This document shows positions 26,701-38,700 of a DNA stretch of 64,000 nucleotides, in pieces. Below the pieces are notes generated by a model. The model ran no database searches. It was not told the origin of the DNA and saw only the letters and a program-made list of their open reading frames with translations. This DNA comes from Lichenostomus cassidix (lineage: Eukaryota > Chordata > Aves > Passeriformes > Meliphagidae), in the NCBI GenBank assembly GCA_008360975.2, contig CM039188.1, forward strand, positions 28,547,944 through 28,611,943. Reading direction: 5' to 3'. The position numbers and the translations under genes were made by a program. Every line of letters begins with the position of its first letter. Position 1 is the first letter of the stretch.

Positions 26701-29700
26701 TTTTCTTGAGTTTAGACCTTTTTTAATAATGGTCATTAATATTGATATCAGGTTTACACTTGCGTTTTTTTCCTGCTTTTCACTCATTTTAATCTCCAGC
26801 ACCCCTGACAGAGAATTCACCTTCTTTTCCTAGAACATTAACCTCTTTGGTTGTCAGTGGTTTGTGAGATAGCAATCTGGGCCATTGCAGGAGTGGCTGT
26901 CTGCAAAGCAAGGAATCGCTCAGCAGTCACTTTCCCAGACTGATTATGTTTTCAGTTATAATATAAAAACAAGATATGGGAAGAAAAAAATCACCCAAGC
27001 AGGTAACTAAAAACAGATGCCCTTCTGTGACTCACCTCTGGAACAATTCTGATTTTCATAGTAGAATCCATATGGGCATTCACAGGTGTAATTGCTGTTT
27101 AAGGAAATACATTTAGCCAAACTTTTTCCACAAGGATCTCCACGGCAGAAGTCCACTACTACTAAGATAAAGATATTGATGTTAGGGTTTCTGTTAATGT
27201 GCAACAGCCAGTTCATATCTAAAGTAATTTATATATTGAATAGTCTACTTCTACTAAAGGAATCTACCAGGTATATTTTAGAGAGCATAGATGCAATTGT
27301 AGAACACACAGACATATCTTGCTTGTTTAATATATAGTAACTGTTTTCTCTACACAATCCAGCAGGATACCACAGTGAGGACATGGAGTATGGCTGAAAT
27401 TCATTATTTGTCATATTGAGTATTCACAGTTCAACTCTACTTAATAAAACTAAAACCAAATCAAAGAAAGAAAGTCTATCAAGGGCTGCCAAAATCAGTG
27501 ACTGTTAGAAAAAAGCAGACTACAATAGCCTGTGTGTCTTTCATACTGCACTGGTACATACTTGCCTTATTAGAACAGTGTCATGGCAGGGTTCTTTACT
27601 GCAAATACATTAATAAAATGAGGGCTCCAAGGTTAGTCATCATAGTATATTTTTTCAGAGTAATTATATATATACTCTAAAGGTTTTAGAGTATGTATTT
27701 TATACCTATACATAATTTAGGTGGTTAATAAGTAATTAAAAGTTATCTTTCAATGCACGTTATATATAGGATGGTAATTACAGTTCCCTTCCAAGACATC
27801 AAATTCTGGTTTTCACCCTGCCTGTTTTTTACAGTTCACTCCGTAAGTACATTCTTATAGATGAGACTTTTTCCGTGAAATAGGGAAAATAATAGGAATT
27901 TTCATTCATACCCCAAAAAGTAAAAAGAAAAACACTTAAATGAATTTTCATTGCCTGTAAGGTTCATCTCCAAATATTCTATATTCCAGAGAATATAGTG
28001 AAGCCAAATTTTTTTCCTGATGAAAGAGATCCCAAGCAGAAAGAAACAATTGTGAACTCCTCCAAACACATTCCACTTGCAGCAAGGGCCAGCAGGGAAG
28101 AGTGGCAGGGAGGTACAGCATTAAACAGAGGCACTATACATATGCTGGAAGGCCCTACTGGGATGGAGGATGGTGGGGTAGGGAAAGCTCCTGGGATGGA
28201 CACGTGCACAGTCCCCCAGACACAGTCCCAGGACCCAGCCCCACACAGGGGTGTGCCCCAGATCCATCCCTACCCTTGCTCCATCAGTCTCAGGTAAAAT
28301 TCCCTGCAGGGCAAGGTCAGGGGTGGCCCAGGCACCCCTTTGCAGAGATCCCCTTGAATCACTGCCTGGTGAAGGAGGCAATGGAAAGATGGAAAGGAGG
28401 CAGGGAAAGATGGAAGAGTGGAGGGTATTCATGGCCACAATCTCAGAAGCTTCCTCTCCTCTGGAACAGGAAGTTGGGAAATCCAGGCAGGGGATTTCCT
28501 CCAAGTCTGAAGGGGCTACAGACCTACCCGGGCCTGTGTTACTCCAAGCTGCCCCTAGAAAATGCTACCTGAGCATTTTTACTGCTTAGTTATAGGCCGT
28601 GAGGTTTCAGTCACTGTTGTGCTAGGATTTGCTGTATTTAGAGCACTGGTTTCTGATGAAGCAAAAAGAAGAGACACAGAAGCACTGCTTAGCACTGTCT
28701 GTTCAAACAGCCTTAGAGAATTCTGTGTGTGTAGGACAACCTCTGAGATGGGAAAAGTGGTGGGCCCTGGTGGGGCTGAGTGGCCAAAGCCCTAAGCACC
28801 TTTGCCCATCCTCTGGACTCTCCCTGTCTGACATGGCCCTGTCACCTGACATGGCCCTGACCCCTTGGCCCCAGTGTACACGGACCAGACACACGAACAC
28901 ACTGTAGTGACCCCAGCTTATCTCTGCATTATGGCCACAGCTTTCTCAGCCACAACTCTCACACCCAGCAGCAGCCAACCTCAGGCCCAGCAGGATTTGG
29001 TCACAGGATTACCCTGGACATCTCTACAGGGATCCCCCTGTATCCACACCTCATGCGGGAGGCAAAGGCACTAAGCACAAAAAGAGCAGCCTCCTCAACT
29101 CTTCCCCAATGTTTTGCTGCAAAGTGCAGCAGGGAAAGACAGATGTGTGGAGGGTATTCACAGATTTGACCTGGGCACCTTTTCTCTCCCGTGGGAGAGG
29201 AACTCAGGCAAAACTCAATGGGGCCTGGAGAGCTCCCAGGGACTGTTCCCAGCAGGGGCTGCCTGAAGGCTTTGCTCCTTACCTGCAGGTGTTGAGGTTG
29301 TAGATACTGTTGTGGTATTAGATGCTTGAGCAGTGGTTCCTGATAAAGAGAAAAGAAGAGACATGGCAGCACTGGAGAACTCTGTGCATGCAGGACAATT
29401 TATGAGCAGATAAGTATGGGGGCACCTGCATGTATCTGAGCAGCCACACCTATGGGCGGCTTTATGTTGCTTTTCTATCTGACCCCAGGCCTCATGTGCC
29501 ATTGGTGTTATTTTTTCCTCTCATTCTTCTCCTCTCCTCTCACACCCTGCTTTTTGACTCCTCCTAAGAAACAGCATGTTTTTACCATCCTTGCATTTTT
29601 CCTCCAAGTGACTTACACTGAATTGTAGGCACACACATTTCTCTCTGCAGTGCTGGTTGCCAGAGCAGGCTCTGAGGAATCCCACCCATGTTCAAACAGA

Positions 29701-32700
29701 TTCTGGGCTCAGCACTACTGGCGCATCATTTAAAACTCCATCTATACTCTTCCAGAGCAGTGGAAGAATGACTGCCTTTGCTAACACACAGTCCCATGCT
29801 GTAACAAATTCATGTGGACATTGACAGGAGACTATTTCTGTTACAGGAATGCTTCTTCTACTACACTATCATCAGCAGTATCCAGGCCCATCAGACTGTG
29901 CACAGCCTGCACATCTCCACTCCCTGAGATTGGTCTTTGGCACAGCCTAATTCAGATGAAAGGCACAGGCACACAGCCTTTCACAATTGTGATGGAAAGT
30001 GGGTGCTGGCAGGAAGGATGTGGTCATGCAAGCCCACCATGGAGGAAAAGCTGAGGGACTGGGTAAGCTGCCCCTCCTCAGAGGGATCCCAGCTGGAGCT
30101 TTGACCCTCCGGGGTGGAGTTGCCCAGCACCACACTGGGCCTGGTGGACAACAGGGATGGTCTGCTCTGTGGGCAATGGCAACAGCTCCTGGCCCCAGTC
30201 CCAAGCTGGGGTGTTCCCCAGATCCCTCCCTGCCCATGCTCCAAAAGCCTTAGGAAAAATTCCCTGCAGGACCCAGGAACGGGCTTGCCCTGGACATCAT
30301 TCTGCATGGATATTCTTGTATCCGGGGGTGGTGCAGGAGGTAAAAGCACCAAGCATGAAAAGAGAGGCCTCCACCAATGTTCCCCAACACATTCTCTTTA
30401 CAAAAAAGACCAGCAGGAAAAGAGGGATGAGTGGAAGATATTCACAGCCATGATCTGGGCACCTTTGTCTCCAATGGGGGAAGAACCCAGGGAAACACAG
30501 GCAGGGAAAATTATCCTGCTTTGGGGATCTGCAGAGTTCCTTGGGATTTGGTTAGTCCAAGCTGTATCAAGAAGGGGAAGGCTGAGGGCTCTGCTTCTTA
30601 CCTGGAGATGTTGAGGTTGTCGTCACTGTTGTGCTAGGAGTTATTGTAGTATTCACAGGTGTACTAGTAGTATTTTCTGCTGAAAAGAAGAGACATGGCA
30701 GCACTGCTTAGCACAGTCTGTTCAAACAGCCTTGGGGAATTCTGTGTGTGTAGGACAACCTCTGAGAAGGGAAAAGTGGTGGGCCCTGGTGGGGCTGAGT
30801 GGCCAAAGCCCTGAGCACCGTTGCCCACCTTCTGGACTCTCCGTGGCTGAGATGGTCCTGTCACCTGACATGGCCCTGACCCCTTGGCCCCAGTGTGCAG
30901 GGCTTGAACACATGGAGCACACACACACACACACACACACTGTAGTGTCCCCAGTTTATCTCTGCTTTATGGATAGAGCTGTCTCAGCCACAACTCTCAC
31001 ATCCAGCAGCAACCAACCTCAGGCACAACTCTCTGCAGGATTTGGTCACAGGATTGCCCTGGGCATCTCCACAGGGATCCCTTTGTATCCAGGCCTCATG
31101 CAGGAGGCAAAGGCACCAAGCACAAAAAGAGCAGCCTCTTCAATGCTTCCCCAACACTTCCCCCTTGCAGAAAAGTGCAGCAGGGAAAAAGAGAAGTGTG
31201 GAGGGTATTCACAGCTTTGACCTGGGCACCTTTTGTCTCCCCTGGGAGAGGAACCCAGACAAACCTCATTGGGAGCTGCAGAGCTCCTTGGGATTTTTCC
31301 CAGCAGGGGCTGCCTGAGGGCTTTTTTCCTTACCTGGAGATGTTGAGTTTGTCGTCACTGTTGTGCTAGGAGTTACTGTAGTATTCACAGGTGTACTAGT
31401 AGTATTTTCTGCTGAAGAGAAAAGAAGAGACATGGCAGCACTGGGGAACTCTTTGCATGGAGGACAATTTATGAGCAGATAAGAATGGGGGCACCTGCAT
31501 GTATCTGAGCAGCCACACCTATGGGCAGCCTGATGTTGCTTTTCTATCTGACCCCAGGCCTCATGTGCCATTGGGGTTTTATTTTGTTCATTCTTCCCTC
31601 ACACCCTACTGCAGGAGTCCTCCTAAGCAGCAGGTGTGTACCATCCCTGCCTTTCACTTCCAGGTGACTTATGCTGAGTTTTAGGCACACACATTTCTCT
31701 CTGCAGTGCTGGTTGCCAGAGCAGGCTCCAAACAACCCACCCTCAAGGACTGTCACTGTTGAGCCGCTAGCAGATAGAAGAAGCCGGTTCTCAGTGGCAA
31801 CAAGGAGAAGATCTTTATTGTTTTGATTTCATCATATATATAGAGTTTTCAAAAGTCACCCAGATTGGTCAGTCAGAAACCTCCCCCTAGGCCTGATTGG
31901 CCAGGTCTGCACTGTCCAAGTCTTGGGACACTGTTTATAATGACATCCAAACCTTATCTTTATTTATAAAACACAAAAGGATTTCTCATGGGAAAGACCT
32001 GTGCTAGCCACAAAGGACCTTCAGCACTACTGGAGCATCATTTAAAACTCCATCTATACTCTTCCAGAGCAGTGGAAGAATGACTGCCTTTGCTAACACA
32101 CAGTCCCATGCTGTAACAAATCCATATGGACATTGACAGGAGACTATTTCTGTTACAGGAATGCTTCTTCTACTACACTATCATCAGCAGTATCCAGGCC
32201 CATCAGGCTGTGCACAGCCTGCACATCTCCACTCCCTGAGATTGGTCTTTGGCACAGCCTTATTCAGATGAAAGGCACAGGCACACAGCCTTTCACAATC
32301 GTGATGGAAAGTGGGTGCTGGCAGGAAGGATGTGGTCATGCAAGCCCACCATGGAGGAAGAGCTGAGGGACTGGGTAAGCTACCCCTCCTCAGAGGGATC
32401 CCAGCTGGAGCTTTGACCCTCCTGGGTGGAGTTGCCCAGCACCACACTGGGCCTGGAGGAAAACAGGGAGGGTGTGCTCTGTGGGCAATGGCAACAGCTC
32501 CTGGCCCCAGTCACAAGCTGGGGTGTTCCCCAGATCCCTCCCTGCCCATGCTCCAAAAGCCTTAGGAAAAATTCCCTGCAGGACCCAGGAATGGGCTTGC
32601 CCTGGACAGCATTCTGCATGGATATTCTTGTATCTGGGGGTGGTGCAGGAGGTAAAAGCACCAAGCATGAAAAGAGAGGCCTCCACCAATGTTCCCCAAC

Positions 32701-35700
32701 AAATTCTCTTTACAAAAAAGACCAGCAGGGAAAGAGGCATGAGTGGAAGACATTCACAGCCATGATCTGGGCACCTTTGTCTCCAATGGGTGAAGAACCC
32801 AGGGAAATGCAGGCAGGGAAAATTATCCTGCTTTGGGGATCTGCAGAGTTCCTTGGGATTTGGTTAGTCCAAGCTGTACCAAGAAGGGGAAGGCTGAGGG
32901 CTCTGCTTCTTACCTGGAGATGTTGACTTTGTCATCACTGTTGTGCTAGGAGTTATTGTAGTATTCACAGGTGTACTAGTAGTATTTTCTGCTGAAGAGA
33001 AAAGAAGAGACATGGCAGCACTGCTTAGCACAGTCTGTTCAAACAGCCTTGGGGAATTCTGTGTGTGTAGGACAACCTCTGAGAAGGGAAAAGTGGTGGG
33101 CCCTGGTGGGGCTGAGTGGCCAAAGCCCTGAGCACCTTTGCCCACCCTCTGGACTCTCCCTGGCTGAGATGGCCCTGTCACCTGACATGGCCCTGACCCC
33201 TTGGCCCCAGTGTGCAGGGATTGAACACATGGAGCACACACAAGAACAAAGTGTAGTGTCCCCAGCTTATCTCTGCTTTATGGATAGAGCTGTCTCAGCC
33301 ACAACTCTCACATCCAGCAGCAACCAACCTCAGGCACAACTCTCTGCAGGATTTGGTCACAGGATTGCCCTGGGCATCTCCACAGGGATCCCTTTGTATC
33401 CAGGCCTCATGCAGGAGGCAAAGGCACCAAGCACAAAAAGAGCAGCCTCTTCAATGCTTCCCCAACACTTCCCCCCTACAGCAAAGTGCAGCAGGGAAAG
33501 AGAGAAGTGTGGAGGGTATTCACAGCTTTGACCTGGGCACCTTTTGTCTCCCCTGGGAGAGGAACCCAGACAAACCTCATTGGGAGCTGCAGAGCTCCTT
33601 GGGATTTTTCCCAGCAAGGGCTGCCTGAGGGCTTTTTTCCTTACCTGGAGATGTTGAGTTTGTTGTCACTGTTGTGCTAGGAGTTATTGTAGTATTCACA
33701 GGTGTACTAGTAGTATTTTCTGCTGAAGAGAAGAGACATGGCAGCACTGGGGAACTCTTTGCATGCAGGACAATTTATGAGCAGATAAGTATGGGGGCAC
33801 CTGTGTGTATCTGAGCAGCCACACCTATGGGCGGCTTTATGTTGCTTTTCTATCTGACCCCAGGCCTCATGTGCCATTGGGGTTTTATTTTGTTCATTCT
33901 TCCCTCACACCCTACTGCAGGAGTCCTCCTAAGCAGCAGGTTTGTGCCATCCCTGCCTTTCCCTTCCAGGTGACTTATGCTGAGTTTTGTGGCCTCTGTG
34001 GGCAATGGCAACAGCTCCTGGCCCCAGTCCCACGCTGGGTTGTTCCCCAGATCCCTCCCTGCCCATGCTCCAAAAGCCTTAGGAAAAATTCCCTGCAGGA
34101 CCCAGGAATGGGCTTGCCCAGGACATCATTCTGCATGGATATTCTTGTATCCAGGGGTGGTGCAGGAGGCAAAGGCACCAAGCATGAAAAGAGAGGCCTC
34201 CACCAATGTTCCCCAACACATTCTCTTTACAAAAAGACCAGCAGGAAAAGGGGCATGAGTGGAAGACATTCACAGCCATGATCTGGGCACCTTTGTCTCC
34301 ATGGGGGGAAGAACCCAGGGAAACACAGGCAGGGAAAATTATCCTGCTTTGGGGATCTGCAGAGTTCCTTGGGATTTGGTTAGTCCAAGCTGTACCAAGA
34401 AGGGGAAGGCTGAGGGCTCTGCTTCTTACCTGGAGATGTTGAGGTTGTCGTCACTGTTGTGCTAGGAGTTATTGTAGTACTCACAGGTGTACTAGTAGTA
34501 TTTTCTGCTGAAGAGAAAAGAAGAGACATGGCAGCACTGCTTAGCACTGTCTGTTCAAACAGCCTTGGGGAATTCTGTGTGTGTAGGACAACCTCTGAGA
34601 AGGGAAAAGTGGTGGGCCCTGGTGGGGCTGAGTGGCCAAAGCCCTGAGCACCGTTGCCCACCTTCTGGACTCTCCGTGGCTGAGATGGTCCTGTCACCTG
34701 ACATGGCCCTGACCCCTTGGCCCCAATGTGCAGGGATTGAACACATGGAGCACACACACACACACTGTAGTGTCCCCAGCTTATCTCTGCTTTATGGATA
34801 GAGCTGTCTCAGCCACAACTCTCACACCCAGCAGCAACCAACCTCAGGCACAACTCTCTGCAGGATTTGGTCATAGGATGGCCCTGGGCATCTCCACAGG
34901 AATCCCTTTGTATCCAGGCCTCATGCAGGAGGCAAAGGCACCAAGCACAAGAAGAGCAGCCTCTTCAATGCTTCCCCAACACTTCCCCCCTGCAGCAAAG
35001 TGCAGCAGGGAAAGAGAGAAGTGTGGAGGGTATTCACAGCTTTGACCTGGGCACCTTTTGTCTCCCCTGGGAGAGGAACCCAGACAAACCTCATTGGGAG
35101 CTGCAGAGCTCCTTGGGACTGTTCCCAGCAGGGGCTGCCTGAAGGCTTTGCTCCTTACCTGCAGGTGTTGAGGTTGTAGATACTGTTGTGGTAGTAGATG
35201 CTTGAGCAGTGGTTCCTGCTGAAGAGAAAAGAAGAGACATGGCAGCACTGGGGAACTCTGTGCATGCAGGACAATTTATGAGCAGATAAGTATGGGGGCA
35301 CCTGTGTGTATCTGAGCAGCCACACCTATGGGCGGCTTTATGTTGCTTTTATATCTGACCCCAGGTCTCATGTACCATTGGGGTTTTATTTTGTACAATC
35401 TTCTCTCACACCCTACTTCAGGAGTCCTCCTAAGCAGCAGGTTTGTGCCATCCCTGCCGTTCCCTTCCAGGTGACTTATGCTGAGTTTTGTGGGCTCTGT
35501 GGGCAATGGCAACAGCTCCTGGCCCCAGCAGGGTCTGCCTGAGGGATTTTCTCCTTACCTGCAGATGTTGTGGTTGTTGTCACTGTTGTGGTATTCGATG
35601 GTTGAACAGTGGTTCCTGATGAAAGGAAAAAAAGAGACATGGCAGCACTGGGGAACTCTGTGTGTGCAGGACAATTTATGAGCAGATGTATGTGGGGGCA

Positions 35701-38700
35701 CCTGTGTGTATCTGAGCAGCCGCACCTCTGGGCAGCCATATGTTGCCCTTTATCTGTCCCCAGGCCTCATGTGCCATAGGTGTTATTTTTTTCTCTCATT
35801 CTTTTTTCACAACCTGCGCTTGGATTGCCCCTAAGCGGCAGGAGGTTTATACCCTCCCTGCTTTTCTCTTTCAGGTGATTTATGGTGAGTTGTAGGCACA
35901 CACATTTCTCTCTGCAGTGCTGGTTGCCAGAAGAGGCTCTGAACATCCCACTCTCAATCACAGAGCCTCTGCGCTCAGTACTTCTGGACCATCATTTAAA
36001 ATTCCCTCTATACTCTTCCAGAGCAGTGGAAGAATGACTGCCTTTGCTAACACACAGTCCCATGCTGTAACAAATCCATGTGGACATTGACAGGAGACTA
36101 TTTCTGTTACAGGAATGCTTCTTCTACTACACTATCATCAGCAGTATCCAGGCCCATCAGACTGTGCACAGCCTGCACATCTCCACTCCCTGAGATTGGT
36201 CTTTGGCACAGCATAATTCAGATGAAAGGCACAGGCACACAGCCTTTCCCAATTGTGATGGAAAGTGGGTGCTGGCAGGAAGGATGTGGTCGTGCAAGCC
36301 CACCATGGAGGAAGAGCTGAGGGACTGGGTAAGCTGCCCCTCCTCAGAGGGATCCCAGCTGGAGCTTTGACCCTCCTGGGTGGAGTTGCCCAGCACCACA
36401 CTGGGCCTGGAGGAAAACAGGGAGGGTGTGCTCTGTGGGCAATGGCAACAGCTCCTGGCCCCAGTCACAAGCTGGGGTGTTCCCCAGATCCCTCCCTGCC
36501 CATGCTCCAAAAGCCTGAGGAAAAATTCCCTGCAGGACCCAGGAATGGGCTTGCCCAGGACATCATTCTGCATGGATATTCTTGTATCCAGGGGTGGTGC
36601 AGGAGGCAAAGGCACCAAGCATGAAAAGAGAGGCCTCCACCAATGTTCCCCAACACATTCTCTTTACAACAAAGACCAGCAGGGAAAGAGGCATGAGTGG
36701 AAGATATTCACAGCCATGATCTGGGCACCTTTGTCTCCAAGGGGGGAAGAACTCAGGGAAATGCAGGCAGGGAAAATTATCCTGCTTTGGGGATCTGCAG
36801 AGTTCCTTGGGATTTGGTTAGTCCGAGCTGTACCAAGAAGGGGAAGGCTGAGGGCTCTGCTTCTTACCTGGAGATGTTGAGGTTGTCGTCACTGTTGTGC
36901 TAGGAGTTATTGTAGTACTCACAGGTGTACTAGTAGTATCTTCTGCTGAAGGGAAAAGAAGAGACATGGCAGCACTGCTTAGCACAGTCTGTTCAAACAG
37001 CCTTGGGGAATTCTGTGTGTGTAGGACAACCTCTGAGAAGGGAAAAGTGGTAGACTCTGGTGGGGCTGAGTGGCCAAAGCCCTGAGCACCGTTGCCCACC
37101 CTCTGGACTCTCCCTGGCTGAGATGGCCCTGTCACCTGACATGGCCCTGACCCCTTGGCCCCAGTGTGCAGGGATTGAACACATGGAGCACACACACACA
37201 CACACACACTGTAGTGTCCCCAGCTTATCTCTGCTTTATGGATACAGCTGTCTCAGCCACAACTCTCACACCCAGCAGCAACCAACCTCAGGCACAACTC
37301 TCTGCAGGATTTGGTCACAGGATTTCCCTGGGCATCTCCACAGGGATCCCTATGTATCCAGGCCTCATGCAGGAGGCAAAGGCACCAAGCACAAGAAGAG
37401 CAGCCTCTTCAACGCTTCCCCAACACTTCCCCCCTGCAGCAAAGTGCAGCAGGGAAAGAGAGAAGTGTGGAGGGTATTCACAGCTTTGACCTGGGCACCT
37501 TTTGTCTCCCCTGGGAGAGGAACCCAGACAAACCTCATTGGGAGCTGCAGAGCTCCTTGGGACTGTTCCCAGCAGGGGCTGCCTGAAGGCTTTGCTCCTT
37601 ACCTGCAGGTGTTGAGGTTGTAGATACTGTTGTGGTAGTAGATGCTTGAGCAGTGGTTCCTGCTGAAGAGAAAAGAAGAGACATGGCAGCACTGGGAAAC
37701 TCTGTGCATGCAGTACAATTTATGAGCAGATAAGAATGGGGGCACCTGCATGTATCTGAGCAGCCACACCTATGGGCGGCTTTATGTTGCTTTTCTATCT
37801 GACCCCAGGTCTCATGTGCCATTGGGGTTTTATTTTGTTCAATCTTCCCTCACACCCTACTGCAGGAGTCCTCCTAAGCAGCAGGTTTGTACCATCCCTG
37901 CCTTTCCCTTCCAGGTGACTTATGCTGAGTTTTAGGCACACACATTTTGCTCTGCAGTGCTGGTTGCCAGAGCAGGCTCCAAATAACCCACCCTCAAGGA
38001 CCTTCAGCACTACTGGAGCATCATTTAAAACTCCATCTATACTCTTCCAGAACAGTGGAAGTATGACTGCCTTTGCTAACACACAGTCCCATGCTATAAC
38101 AAATCCATGTGGACATTGACAGGAGACTATTTCTGTTACAGGAATACTTCTTCTACTACACTATCATCAGCAGTATCCAGGCCCATCAGACTGTGCACAG
38201 CCTGCACATCTCCACTCCCTGAGACTGGTCTTTGGCACAGCCTAATTCAGATGAAAGGCACAGGCACACAGCCTTTCCCAATTGTGATGGAAAGTGGGTG
38301 CTGGCAGGAAGGATGTGGTCATGCAAGCCCACCATGGAGGAAGAGCTGAGGGACTGGTTAAGCTACCCCTCCTCAGGGGGATCCCAGCTGGAGCTTTGAC
38401 CCTCCTGGGTGGAGTTGCCCAGCACCACACTGGGCCTGGAGGAAAAGAGGGAGGGTGTGCTCTGTGGGCAATGGCAACAGCTCCTGGCCCCAGTCACAAG
38501 CTGGGGTGTTCCCCAGATCCCTCCCTGCCCATGCTCCAAAAGCCTTAGGAAAAATTCCCTGCAGGACCTAGGAATGAGCTTGCCCTGGACATCATTCTGC
38601 ATGGATCTTCTTGTATCCGGGGGTGGTGCAGGACGTAAAAGCACCAAGCATGAAAAGAGAGGCCTCCACCAATGTTCCCCAACACATTCTCTTTACAACA

